A DNA stretch of 64,000 nucleotides. Origin: Casuarina equisetifolia (Eukaryota > Streptophyta > Magnoliopsida > Fagales > Casuarinaceae). The notes beneath the pieces were generated by a model. That model was not told the DNA's origin. It saw nothing but the letters and a program-made list of their open reading frames with translations, and made no database searches. Below are positions 12,021-24,690 of this stretch, in pieces (position 1 is the first letter of the stretch; the number at the start of each line of letters is the position of its first letter). The stretch lies in contig CM052360.1 in the NCBI GenBank assembly GCA_028551475.1, positions 2,158,501-2,222,500 on the forward strand, given 5' to 3'. The translations under genes and the position numbers were made by a program.

Positions 12021-15000
12021 ATGGCTGCTCGTATCCTTTCATCACCTTCTGAAATTCATTGGGATCATGATGTCTTCTTGAGTTTTAGAGGTGAAGACAC
12101 ACGTAAGAATTTCACTAATCATCTCTATAAGGCCTTGGTTCAGTTTGGAATTCGTGCTTTCCGAGATAATGAGGAGCTTCCAAGAGGGAAGACAATCTCT
12201 GCCTACCTACGTAAGGCAATTCGTGGATCAAGGATATGTATTGCAGTTTTCTCAAAGGCTATGCTTTCTCCACCTGGTGCCTTGATGAACTTGCGGAGAT
12301 TATGGAATGCTGTCGAAAAAACATGTGCCAAACTTTTCTCCCAATATTTTATCATATTGACCCATCAGATGTTCGAAAACAGACCGAGACTTTTGCAGAA
12401 GCATTTGTTAGGCATGAAGAATGGTAACAGATTGATAAGGCAAAGGTGGGGAGGCGGAGAGAAGCTCTTACTGAACCTGGGAGCTTTTCTGGTTGGGATC
12501 TCACTACTGTTGCAGACGGGTAATTTTATGCTATGCTATGTCTGCTTTTTCACGCCTTTTCTCTATCTTTATCTATATTTGATAGACGAAAATGCATGAG
12601 AAACACAAAAAGTTGGCATAAATATGGATTTCGATAAAAGAAAAAAAATTAGTTTTTTTGTTCAATTGGCTGATGGTATTCTCTTTCATGTCCGACCACT
12701 GTTGAGTTGCATTAACGAGGTTTTCCTGTTTCATGTCCTCCCTACAGTGTTTGAAAGATTCTGCCACCTAAAAAAGAGTTGTTTCTTTTTTATCTTTTTT
12801 TTTATCTTCTATTTTATTGTGGTGATTAGGTATGAAGGAAAATTCATTGACAAGATTCTGGATCAAGTTTTATGTGAACTAAACCTTGTTCACTTTCAAA
12901 TTGTTGAACATCCAATAGGAATAAATTCTAGAGTTGAAGAAGTGACAGCTTTATTAAATCTTGAAATAAGTGACTTTTGCATTGTTGGCATCTATAGGAT
13001 AAGAGGCATTGGTAAAACTACTATTGCAAAAGCCATTTATAACCATATAAGTTGCAGATTTGAAGTAGCTGTCCTTTAGACATTAAAGAAATTTCAGAAA
13101 AGGTGGATGGTTTGATCCAACTACAAAAACAACTTCTTTGTGATATTTTGAAAAAGGATATGAGGTTTGATCGTATTGACAGGAGAATTGAATTGATCAA
13201 GAACATGCTTAATAGGAAAAGAATTCTTCTTGTTCTTGATGATGTAGATGACCTGGATCAACCACACAAATTGCTTGGAGACTTAAAATGGTTTTGTGAA
13301 GGAAGTAGAGTCATTGTTACAACTAGAGACGAACATTTACTTACTCAACTAAAAGTACATGGAAGATATAAGGTCTCACCCCTTGATGAATCCCAATCCC
13401 TTGAGCTTTTTTAGTTGGTATGCCTTTGAGATGACCCATTCAAGACAAGGTTTTGAAGAGCTTTCAAGTAGTATAGTGACGTATGTTAAGGACTTCCATT
13501 AGCTCTTAAAGTTTTGGGATCTTCTCTAAAAGAAAGGAAGTATGCTGAATTGAAAAGCGAATTGGAAAAGTTACAAAGAAAACCACATAAAAAGATTCAA
13601 AGAGTAATTAGAATGAGTTTTGACTCATTAGAAGATAGTTATATACAAGAAACATTTCTTGATATTGCATGTTTCTTTGTTAGAAATGCTACCCAATGAA
13701 AATATTGGAAAGTTGTGGTTTGTTTCCTGATATTGGTATGCCAATTCTAGAACAAAGATCTCTTTTGAAAATTAATGACAATAAGTTGTGGATGCATAAT
13801 CTAATTCAAGATATGGGAAGAAAGATTGTTTGTAAAAAAGCAAATTATGTTTTAAAAAATTATAGTAGATTGTGGTTTCCTGAAGATGCTATGGATGTCT
13901 TAAACAAACATATGGGAAGAGACATATATTTATCTTTTCTCCATGTATGCATCCTAATTTAAATTAGATGATAATGCTACTTATAATTGTATCAAGTAAA
14001 CAACTAATATTTCAAAACCATACAAATTTCTCTTTTTGATTCATTTGTGTTCTAGTTTTTTGAAACTTAAGGATATGAATTACTTATCCAATTGACTTTT
14101 TTGCTAGGGATCACAACATGTGAAAGGTCTCAGCCTAAATTCACTTGTACTAGAATATGTATATTTGAAAACAAGAGCATTTGCAAATATGAACAAGTTA
14201 AGATTGCTACAAGTCAATGATATACATCTCATAGGAAATTTCAAACATTTGTCCAAGGAGCTCAAATGGTTTTGTTGGCATAAGTGCCCATTGAAATTTC
14301 TACCACAAGATCTTCATCTACAAAACCTTGTTGTTCTTGAACTACAAGAAAGCAAAATTATACAAGTTTGGAAGGGTTATAAAGTATAACAATCTTACAA
14401 TATTTTTTATTTCTCTATTAATGTTTAGTATATAATGCATAAAGTATTTCCACTAATTTCTTTTCTCTTGACTTTGTTTCTATAGGTAATCAACCAGCTA
14501 AAGGTCCTTTATCTCCAAAACTCCAAATATCTTATCAAATCACCAGACTTCTATGGGGTCCCACATTTAGAGATATTGATTTTTAAAGGTTGCACAAGGT
14601 TGGTAGAAGTTCACGAGTCCATTGGATGTTAAACTCCAAATATCTTATCAAATCACCAGACTTCTATGGGGTCCCACATTTAAAGATATTGATTTTTAAA
14701 GGTTGCACAAGGTTGGTAGAAGTTCACGAGTCCATTGGATGTTTAAAAGGCATTGTTGAGTTGAATTTGAAAGGATGCATAAGTCTTACAAGTCTTCCAA
14801 GTACCATTAGTAACTTTGAATCTCTAAGAATTTTGGACATATCTCATTGCTTAAAACTTTTTGAGTTGTTAGAACAAGTGGTCCATGGAAATAGAACTAC
14901 TATTAAGGAAAGATTATCCTTCTTAGGTCCTTTAAGGACAACAAAAATGAATTATTTGGAGGCAAACAAAAATTCTCAGATTCCCAACTGTCATGTCTAT

Positions 15001-15978
15001 CATATTGGATATTGCCTAAAAGCTCAATTGACATAAGTTTGCCACTAGTTTCCATTTCTCGATTTAGTTACTTGGAGGATCTAAATCTAGGATATTGTGG
15101 TTCATGTGAAGATAACTTTCCTATTGATTTGGAAAGTTTATCTTCACTTGCACGTTTGGACTAATCTGGAAATAATTTCCGTACTACACCACCAGGCATT
15201 AATCGCCTTCCCAAATTATTACGGTTGGTTCTAGATGATTGTATGGCCTTCAATCAATTTCAGAACTCCCTACAAATTTATGGTACATGGATGTGAAACG
15301 GACTTTGATATCAAATTCATTGGATATGGAACATTCAGCAATTTTTTCAAAATGTGAATCCCATGATCAAGTTAATTTGTTGACGTCTATACCTCTTCCG
15401 CATTCTAAGGTACTCTCTCTCTCTCTGTCTATATATATATTATTTCATTTTTTTAATTATAGGAGCTGTCAAGCAAGGGCATCGAGTTTCCTATCATTTT
15501 CCTCCCAAATACGGAGGTTCCAGATTGGTTTGCCCACCAGGTGATCGGTTCTTTAATATCCTTCAGCGTACCTCCAATTTCGAAGGGTGTAATTGCCGAG
15601 ATTCTTGTTGTGCTTGCTTTCGACCGATGCCCTGTGCACCAAATTGTACTTCAAGTGGTGGTCCCGTTGTGGTAGTCTCAATTTACAATAAAACCAAGGA
15701 CTTCAATCTATCCCTTCATACAAAAGTCCCTCCACATTTTTCTCCAGCTCCTTGTCATGTATACCGCATCCCGGTTCTCTGCTTTCCCTCTTACTACACC
15801 CTATGCTAATGTGTGGGACAATACTACTACTTTTCTTTAGATTCACGACGCATTTACTTTTATGAAAATGAAGAGCATACTAGGGAAATAATGTTTGGAA
15901 GTGGAGATGAAATGGAAGTCTCCATCGAATTCCACGGAGACTATGAAGTGCGCTAATGTGCAATGCATCTACGACTTG
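12021..15978 (+). pseudogene. TNL2: TIR-NBS-LRR resistance gene, pseudogene
   Basis: Same plan as TNL1. Exon 1 (12021-12519) encodes TIR (MAARILSS, HDVFLSFRGEDTRKNF). Exon 2 (12830 to about 13917) encodes NB-ARC (RGIGKTTIAKA, RILLVLDDVDDL, GSRVIVTTRDEHLL). Exon 3 is 14108-14383, exon 4 (14486 to about 15408) holds LRRs, and exon 5 (15463-15978) a C-JID (NTEVPDWFAHQ). Breaks relative to the paralogues: a 1-base loss near 12253, a stop at 12425, a 4-base loss near 13067, an extra T near 13411, a loss near 13682, a 113-bp tandem duplication in the LRR exon, and a stop near 15163. The MHD motif reads MHN. The small final exon found in TNL1 and TNL3 is missing. Homology to them ends near 16050, where HUA2-like sequence takes over. 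Confidence 0.9.
14518..14743 (+). repeat. 113-bp tandem duplication in the TNL2 LRR exon
   Basis: Units 14518-14630 and 14631-14743 differ at only one or so positions (TTTAGAG versus TTTAAAG). TNL1 and TNL3 have a single copy. As 113 is not a multiple of three, the duplication shifts the LRR frame. The near-identity of the units shows that it is recent. Confidence 0.95.
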
Positions 15979-16300
15979 GTAAGTTGACCTTACTTAATAG
16001 ACTTGAAAATGTATTAGTCTTAACTAATATAACTTCTAGAAGTTATATCTGGTCTTTATCTTGATAGAATCTTAACTATGGATAGATCATGGCAATCCCC
16101 ACCCCCTCACCAAACCCTTGTCCTCAAGAGTTACACTAAAACTTTGGAACTAGGTGCAGATCAACCACGTCATTCAAATTGATGATTGATGCAAGTCGGA
16201 TCATTTTTACATATATTTAACTAATGGTGCTTGTATCGTTTTACTTATGTTTAGAATTCTTTGGTGATCTGGTAATTTGATCTTGTCAATTCTCTTATAG
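15979..16300. other. Junction between TNL2 and HUA2-like DNA
   Basis: TNL-like sequence fades out by about 16050. The stretch 16085-16130 (with TTGTCCTCAAG) resembles the 3' coding end of plant LTR elements on the minus strand, but this is weak. The first PWWP exon expected here (an AKVKGFPAWPA-type peptide) is absent. The region ends in a good acceptor (CTCTTATAG) at 16300. Confidence 0.35.
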
Positions 16301-17339
16301 ATATGCAAAGCTGAGGACTGGAAGCTGGCACCAAATCCAGAAAAATACTTCGTTCAGTTCTTTGGAACACAAGAAATGTAAGTATGGTAATGTTTTTGAA
16401 TGTCCTAGGTGGTGATGTAATTACTTAAACTACAAAGCACGCGGTATGTAGATTTACAATGCTAATTGGAAAGGTTTCGTGAAAACACTGTCAAAGGCAT
16501 TAACTGCACTTACTTTTGTAGTTGGTAGATAGTCCCAACGTATTGTTTGCCTTGGTGATTATAGAAGAGATTCTCCAACATGGATATGCATGACTTATGT
16601 TCGATGTCTGCTAGGTTGTGTTGGACAAATCGATTTAAACTGATTGGGAATGTTACATTGGTTGAGATGTTGGACGATGTGTATATTGGGCTTTTTTGCA
16701 CCTCCTATCCTGTGTTCATGTCTCCCAAATGTGTTAATTGGTTCTACTTTGTTGGGCTTCGTACAAGAGAGAAAACATGCTTTCAAATGTAAACAAGAGC
16801 ACAAAACTAGTACAACACCCACTCTGAAGTTTGCCGCACCATGAAATGAATTGGTTGCTTGGTAACTTGTTAAACTGTAGTATCCCTGTAGAATAGATAA
16901 TATCTTATTCTCGTACTCTTGTGGATTGTGGGCCCTTCTAGGGTATCATTTAAAATTTATGGGAAATTGCAGTGGTTGTTCAGTTTATCTCCATGACTGT
17001 GGGGAATCCGATATTGGTCTATTGCCTGTGAAAGATGGTGCCAATTATCAAAGTCCTCTGTGATTGCCTTTGTGAGATCTTGAACAATGGTGCCTGGGTG
17101 TCTTTAGGAAACGACAGATCTTTATAGTGTTGCAATTTCACTCTAGAGGTTAGACAATAAATATTACCTCATGTGTTACTGAATGTTAAGAGTTCATTGT
17201 TCTAAATACTAAGTCGATTTCCATTGTATGGTCACGTTAGTCTTGGGGTTCTAGAAAGTATGTAGATGGTGATAGCAAACTCTTGGCACTAAAGAGTGTG
17301 ATGCAGATGCATCCAAGCCCAAGTATTACTAACTCCTAC

Positions 17340-17912
17340 ATCAAAGAGTTGAGACCATAATGTTCTCTAATAAGTCTAAGAGATTCTTTGGGAATTTTGA
17401 TTTGTTTTTGGATTATGTAATTGTTGTTTAGGATATTGCTTAAATTGTCAGAGTACTTTATTTCTTTAGGATTTGTTATTGTTGTTTGGGGTTTTTGTAA
17501 ATTTTCAATCCTAAATTGTCTGGGATTCATCGATTGTTTGAGATTATCTATTTTTTAGGATCCTAATTTGTGTAGGTTTCCTTAGTTGTCTTGAACCCCT
17601 ATTTGTTTGGGTTTCCTTAGTTGCTTACGAATCTTGATTTGTTTGGGTTCTTTTAGGATTAGGTTCAGTTCCATATTTAAGGAGTAAGCCTTTTCAATTG
17701 TAAGAAAAGACTATTGTTTTGAATGAGAAAGAAAACCCTACGTTGTTTTGTGCAACTTGTATCCTTTATCCAATTCTTGCCAAAGATTGGTGGTGAAGCA
17801 CCTCCTTGATTGGTGGCTAAGCCTTTAAGTGTTGGAGTCTTTCTTCGTACCCAAACACAACCTTCCTTCACAAGAAAAGCCTCAAAACCTGAAAAAAAAA
17901 AAAAAAAAAACA
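17340..17912. other. Possible old retroelement end inside the HUA2-like intron
   Basis: This intron segment has repeated TTTGTTTGGGTT/TTCCTTAGTTG phrases, a TATTTAAGG box (about 17674) and a downstream AATGAGAAAGAAAACCCT phrase as seen in plant LTR promoters, and it ends in an A-run at 17891-17910. No primer site or coding domain was found, so this is only a suggestion. The rest of the intron (16378-19985) shows nothing recognisable. Confidence 0.2.
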
Positions 17913-20169
17913 CGCTATATTAATCCCAAACGGAGCACATTGAAGCCTGCCACCGGATCTGCATCGAAGTGGATATCAATTATGGCATGCATCAATTCTC
18001 TTGAAATCTGTCCTTTTCTTCAAGAGTTGCTGCTGTGGCATAAGGTTTTGGTGCAAATTGGGCATCTAGTTACATGAGGTACTAAGCCCAAATTTTTGAA
18101 TGTCTTGGGACTCTGATGAAGAATGCCAACTTCATGGGAGCGCTTGAATTTGGAAACCTTTTTGATGTGTTGAACGAATGCCAAGAAATGGCCTGTGCTA
18201 AAAATGAAATAATTAGAAATTTGGTGTAATGGTATAAATATGTTGGTTTAGCTTGGGTTGGTAGGGTTATTGGTGGAGGGTAAGGTAGTAGGAGCTAGGT
18301 TTTATTCAAACCGTATCAATTTGTGATTTGGAATGGGGCATCACTGGCTGGTTTCGTTTGCGAGTTGGTGTTTTGGTGTCACTTAATATTTAGTCTTCCA
18401 AACTTGCAGAAGTGGAATGGGTATGCTGCGGATTGGGACTGAAGGTAAACTGGAAAAATGCTTTACTTGTAGTATCCATATGTTTTCATCCTTGTGAAAG
18501 CCAGTAATGCCTCGTCCTTTCGACTAAAAGAGTATATGAGAAAGATACAAAGAAACATAAGAAGAAGTTAAATTGGGGAATAAAGTTAATAAAAGGTTTA
18601 ACAATTTGATTTCGGACTGTTGGTACATGCCAATAGTGTTGCACTGTAGTGGGCATACTTTGACTCCAAAATGTGATGAGGTTGGAATTCTTTTGGACTT
18701 GTTTGTTTTGCTGGCTCCTTTTCCTGGGGAAAAAGGTTTCACAAGTTTTGGTTTAGATCTTATTTGTAGTTCAATTTGGGAAAGACTTAGGGGTCAACCA
18801 AAGTTGTTGTGAATCTAATTCAGTGTCTAAGTACAGGATGTGTATGTTTTTAATGCAAAGTATCTCCCAATTCACTTTAACTCCAATGTTCTGTTCCATA
18901 CTGAGAATAACGTCTTTGTCAACTACATTAATAGTTAACAAGTACTTTGTATGGAAGGCTTTCATTTGATCTTAAAATGTTTTTTTTAATTGTGTTTCTC
19001 AACCTACTAGTATTAAGAAACAAGTGAATTCCAATGTTTTATTTGAGAACATAAGATTTGTTGGACATATTTTACATGCATTTTGTCGGGAAAGATACAA
19101 GAAGTGGTGGTCGGTATTGATGAACAATGGTTTGAAACAAGATTTGTTCCCCGACATTTGAGGGAGTATTCCTGTGATTTGCAGTATATATCATTGTCTA
19201 TGTTCTTGTGAATCTGTCGGGCCATTTTCACCGCTTCACGCTTGTTTTTTTGGTAATCTTTCAAGCTGATGGTGTCTGTATATTTCGTAAAACATTTAGT
19301 AACTAGATGAGCAATGTGATCTGATGTAGGGCTTCGTTGAAATCCCCCAAACATGTAATGGTTGAACAATCAAAGTGCGGAGATCAGGTCTTACTGATTT
19401 TTACACGTTTTTTTCCCACATTAGTGAGCACCCCTTTTTGGTTACCACGCTAGTGCACGGATCTCCTTCTCCTAGGTTTTAAGCAGTTTGCAAGTTTCGA
19501 AATGGCGCTGCTGCCACCTCTTGGCAAAGTAGGCTGATGGGCAAGTCCCCATTATCATGTGTGTGCTGTTGGAGTCGACAAGCCCTACAACAGGAGCTGC
19601 TCATGCTATCGGAGCGCTGGAACATGTGATGTGCGATGTTTCCGAAATTGTCTTGTGAAACATCTATTAATTGGTCAGCTCCTGAGAATAAGCTTGAAAG
19701 TCATCAAGATTTTCTTTCCTCCGTGGGTCATATGATCTTCGTTGTAATCTTGAGAGGAGTTTGGAAATTCTGATATATTTGAGATGTAGAAAATGGGTTT
19801 GAAATATTGCTGATGAAGATGTAGGTCATATGCAAATCTTTTGGAGTGTTCATTTCAAGGTTTGGATGGTTATCTGGTTCGTTTATGTTTGGATGTGTGT
19901 TTCTTATTGTCTCATTTGCTAGGTTGACTACAACTGGTATTTTAGTTTCTTGCCTTCACTGACGGTAATATTTGCTCTTTCACAGAGATTTTGTTGCCCC
20001 AGCGGATATCCAGGTATTCACTTACGAGGTTAAGAGTAAGTTGTCTGTTCCGTGCCAGCATAAAATGGTCAAGTGCTATCCTCAAGCTGTGCAGGAAATT
20101 TGTGTGGCATTTGACAAGGTAGACAAGAAGGCACTTAACAAGGTAGGCAAGAAGGCATTTAACCAGTGT

Positions 20170-20517
20170 CGTCACCAAAGGGAGCTGGAGCAGCGGCGGC
20201 AGCAGTTCAAGTGGCGACGGCAGCAACTCAAGCGGCAACGGCGGCAATGGCGGCAACTTGAGCAGGAGCGGCAGCAACTCGAGCAGGAGCACCAGCAATC
20301 CGAGCAGCGGCAGCAGCATTGGCAGCAATCCGAGCAGCAGCTGCAGCAGCTGCACGAACTGCACATGCAGAGGCGGGAGCAGCTTGAGCAGGTGCAGCAG
20401 AGCGCGCAGCGGTGGCAGCAGCTGCACGAACAGCACGTGCAGGAGCGGGAGTATTTCAAGCAGCTCAAGCAGTGGGCAGAGCAGCGGCGGCAGCTGCAGC
20501 AGCAGCTCCAGATTCGG
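20170..20517 (+). repeat. Degenerate CAG/CGG/GAG triplet tract
   Basis: About 350 bp are made mostly of CAG, CGG, GAG, CAA and CTG triplets in imperfect longer units. A GCAGCTGCACGAAC phrase occurs at 20347 and again at 20418. The tract is far more GC-rich than its surroundings and stop-free in several frames. It encodes the coiled-coil tail of the HUA2-like fragment. Confidence 0.8.
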
Positions 20518-20520
20518 TAG

Positions 20521-23005
20521 TTTATAAGGATATGATGTTTTCGCAATTGCTGCTGGAAAAGTTATGACGTTAGAGAAAATACTAAAGAAGGTAGAAGAGA
20601 ATTACGTGATGCCTTTGAAAATAATGTGGTTTCTTTTGGAATTGTATGTTTAGAGTTACATGAACAATGTATTTGTTTGGTAGATATATAACAGTTTTTA
20701 AATGGAACGAGGTGTGGACTTTGAGATGTAATTTGTCTATAATATTAAAATGAGACAATGTGCAACTTGCAAGATATAACTTGTCTTTAGCCTTGTGTTG
20801 TTACGATAATTCTCACAATTTAGCTTAAGTTGTTTCCTATTTGGGTAAACATGATGAGATGCTTCCAGGACATGATGGTCTTGCATGTCCGGGACAAAGA
20901 AACCACTCCCCCCAACCCCCGAGCGGTCTTGGGAAGTGAACTTTATTTTCTTTTCTTAGCTTGTGTCTAGATGTTCATGAGCACACTGGACATGATGCTT
21001 TTGCTAGTTCTCCCCCTTTAGCATTGCATTTGTACTTACTTTTCGGGATCTCCTATGAGATAATTTTAGTTATTTAATTAAAGACTGTCGAGTTTGTGGC
21101 TTCCTATGATGTAATTTGGTTTAGGAATATGCTTAATCTGCTAGTTGTCCCAATTGCTCGTCTTAGCCTGGGGATTTGGCGCGAGCTATGGTTGTTGTTT
21201 GCTCTTGCTTGCATGTGAGCATAATGACAAATCATATCTATTGCAGGTGGGTGGCATGTATTAGCAATCATTTTCTACCCTTGTATGGTAATCACATGTT
21301 GGTTTACCATCACAATTGTAGATTAGGAAGTTCTAATAAATGTTTCTTGTTCCTCGGTTAGGCATGAGTACTAGGCATTAATGCAACTTGGTGGGGCTTA
21401 GATTCGAGTGCCACAAGCCCCAACTTACCATATTATCTTGGCATCATAAAAATACTCATAGTGTATGAGTTTTGGGCGGTCCTTATATCATCTTATGTAT
21501 CCATATTTCTTTGTGTCCCTTTGGCAACTTTCCCTGATTATAACTACAACTGTCAGCCATCTATGCTCTTCGTCTTTTGGATTTTTTCTATTTGCGTCCA
21601 ACATGCTTAGATCAATTTTTTGGTAGTTGGTTATGAGTAACGATTTGGGGATTTGAAGGTCTAGGATTCAACATCTCACATGCATGAGTGGAGTTTGTGC
21701 ATTGCAATATTTTTTTTTTAAACAAATAAGCTTTGAAAAAAAAATAGAGAGATCAATTCTTATGGAGATTTGTAGTGATTTGCCTCGTGCAAGTAGATTG
21801 GTTCAAGTCTTGTGACCAATCATGTCTATGCATTTCTCAAGAACTAATACTCAAGCACTTTTTTTTTTTTTGATTGATTTGACAAATGCTTAATGTGGGG
21901 AGATGCCAAAAAAGTATTTGGTGCTTGGAGTTTATTTAATGAGTATAGATATAATGAAATTGTAGAGTAGCAAAAGAAATGAATATTTAAGGTGTGTATT
22001 TACGATGATTATGTCATGCATTGTCTCCTCTTTTCCATTTAATGAAAGGGAGATTCATGTGGTGTCACCAGGCAAATGTTGGTTTTGGATGTCTTTTGTT
22101 ACTATTTGTAACAAATTATGGTGTTGGATTATTGAATGGAGATCATCATGCAAGTAGTCATGAACTTGCATCAATTTAAACTTCTTTTTCTATTGATTAT
22201 TTTCATTGACCGAAACATCCCATTTCAATTTAAAGATGAATATGGAACCTCACAAGTAATTTCTTGGATGGTAATTGGCCTCTAGCCAAGATCTTTAACT
22301 TCGTTGCCTATGCTGAGCTCATGCAACAAGAAATGATTAGGTATTGCCTTGCCAATCTACAGAAGTCAAATGAAAGCGGATGATTCAGTCTTGGTTGGGA
22401 GGACGAAAAGTAAGAATAAAGTTTTAAGAGCATATGTTTGTAAAGATAATGACATATATATATATATAAACTTCAAACTTTTGTACTATACAATATCCCA
22501 AAAATATTCTAATGGTAATTACAATTGTTGACGCATAATCTAACTTTTTTTCTTTTTTCTTTTTTTTTGCTGATAAATAACAATTGAATAATACTAATGC
22601 TAACTTGTGAATCTTAGAGTTTTGATAATTTATGAAAACTCTTTATTTTAACTTTATTTATTTTACACTAACTATCCCTTTTTTTATTTATTAAGAAGAG
22701 TTATTTAAATAACTCATTTAAAGACTAATTTAAACGAGTTTTTACACCAATGTAGATAAAGACTCATTAAAATATGTATTTTTTTAAAGTTCTTCTATCA
22801 TAAAACAACTAGGAGATAAATTATATACTCTTACTTTATAAATCATCTTTGGCTTTAGTTTTTGTTAATTCAAGTATATTTTCTTTGTGGAATAAAAGAT
22901 AAATATATGATGGAAGATGGTGATGCTTATAGATACAAATGCATGCAATATGAAAGTAATAAGAGAAATGTTCTAACATAAAAGTCAATTAATAACCTAG
23001 TTCTT
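20521..23005. other. Intergenic DNA, mostly featureless
   Basis: No gene was found. At about 21615-21725 a TAGTTGGTTATG (A-box-like) and GGATTCAACATC (B-box-like) pair followed by a T-run looks like a SINE relic on the plus strand; this is weak. Beyond 22400 the DNA is AT-rich with no supportable feature. Confidence 0.35.
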
Positions 23006-23441
23006 TGTATAATCCATGAAAAATTTTCTTTTATTTCATTTTCTTGTGAATATGAAATTCATGGGTTACTTGTTGGTGCTTCTTGTTAAGGAATATCCTA
23101 TGTTCCAAACGGTTCTTCACTCTTGTCCCTACTTATAATAGTAGGATATCATCTTGTGTACATACAATCTTTGGACGGGGTGATTGACATTGAACTTTAT
23201 CGTATAATCCTTGAACTTTTACCAATAAAATAAAATAAATTGTATAATCCATGATAAATTTTCTCTTATTTCATTTTCTTGTGAATATGAAATTCATGGG
23301 ATACTTGTCGGTGCTTCTTGTCAAGGAATATCCTATGCTCCAAACGGTTATTCACTCTTGTCCCTACTTACAATTGTAGGATATCATCTTGGGTATATAC
23401 AATCATTGGATGGGGTGATTGATATTGTACTTTATTGGATA
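23006..23441. repeat. Tandem duplication, 235-bp period
   Basis: The block starting TGTATAATCCATGA at 23006 is repeated from 23241. About 200 bases are shared with few differences, through GGATATCATCTTG and GGGGTGATTGA, separated by about 34 unmatched bases. There is no coding capacity. Confidence 0.85.
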
Positions 23442-24659
23442 TGTGGTACACCTTTAGAAATGATAGACAATACAAAGCAAGAAGAAGAAATAGCAAATTG
23501 GAATTTTTTTTATTTTTTGTTTTTGTATTTCTATACTGAGACCTAGAGTCAATAGGCTTATTTATAATACATGTCTATACATTTGTAAAAAAATATAAAA
23601 TACAAACTATTCTCATAAACCAATGTTCAAACTATAAAATTCACACTATACATAATTAAATATAAATGAAATGATCATAATAACAACATATCTCCAACAT
23701 TCAAACTATGTCAAGAATGTTTCTTCTCACAACCCAATTATTCCTCTTATTCTTTACGTGCTCAGTGCATAGGATAGGCTAGGAAGTATCCTAACCAACC
23801 TCCGTCCATGATAAAACTTGCTGTTAGACATGTTGAAATGTTCAACTTTTCTTTTGCAAAAAAAAAAAAAACACTAACTCACCCACGCCTTCGGTGTTAA
23901 AATCCAGATTAGTAACTCTTAACTTACTAGCAACCTTCATGACTGAAATGTTGGTGTTGAAGAAGTCAATAGCTGACCGCGTCAATGGTTCACCGACTAC
24001 AAGAACAATTTCTTAGTCATCCGAGACAAACAGGCAAGTGGTTAAAAAGAAAAGGACAAAAAAAAGGAGAAAAAGAGAGAAATGAATGGCTGTGATGTTC
24101 GTGCCACCGCCGACAAGGAATCGGTATGACCTTGTAACGATTAAATTCTTAGTCAATTCTCATTGTTGTCTGTAGTTCACGGACCACGCGAAAAACCTAT
24201 AATTCATCCAAAAAAAGAAGGGCAAGTGTAGAAAGAAGACAAGAGAGGAGGTGGATGGATATGATATTTATATGACCACCGACGAGGAATCCGTACTATT
24301 TTGGCAATGATTAAGTTCGAAATTTTTAAGTCATTTGTTACTGTTGATCAATAATAACAAAGAACATATATGTGGACTGGAGTAGGAAGGTGCCATGTGC
24401 TAGAGGCCCCTCTGCGGTTGTTTTATTGACCCGTGACTTCGGTCTTTTTCTTATTGACCCTCTGGGCAAATGACGAACTTCCCACTTAGAACACACAAAT
24501 GAAGTCGAGAAACAGATCCGCTTTTCATAACCCCAGGGTTTATCAGAAATCTCAGTGACAATTGCTTTCTTTTTCTTTTTCTATGACTCTCCAAACCTCA
24601 AAAGGTCCCCATACTTCAACTTTTCATCGCTGCCCAAAATTCCTTCTAATTCATAAGTC

Positions 24660-24690
<31 letters not shown>

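Larger units (their letters stand above)
16301..20520 (+). pseudogene. HUA2-like PWWP-domain gene fragment with Gln/Arg-rich coiled-coil tail
   Basis: Exon a (16301-16377) encodes ICKAEDWKLAPNPEKYFVQF then FGTQE. Exon b (19986-20520) encodes DFVAPADIQVFTYEVKSKLS and QAVQEICVAF. Together these match the second half of the PWWP domain of HUA2/HULK nuclear proteins (usual pattern RPEDW, KYFVQFFGT, FVAPADIQAFT, QAVKEICEAFEE). PWWP domains bind methylated histone tails and DNA. The two exons join in phase (AT|A), with consensus GTAAGT and CACAG sites around a 3.6-kb intron. The conserved first exon is missing and no start is evident, so I call a truncated relic. After the PWWP part comes about 125 residues of Q/R/E/L-rich coiled coil ending at TAG 20518, unlike the usual HULK continuation. 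A transcribed novel gene is possible. Confidence 0.65.

Noticed and set aside
15463-16377. A spliced fusion of the TNL2 C-JID exon to the HUA2-like PWWP exon
   Set aside because: TNL2 exon 5 ends in phase 1, and joining it to 16301 puts a TGA in frame within a few codons, so no fusion protein is encoded.
19942-20546. Leu/Pro-rich and Cys/Ser-rich minus-strand frames
   Set aside because: They are by-products of the stop-free triplet tract read on the other strand. The plus frame alone continues a recognisable PWWP domain.
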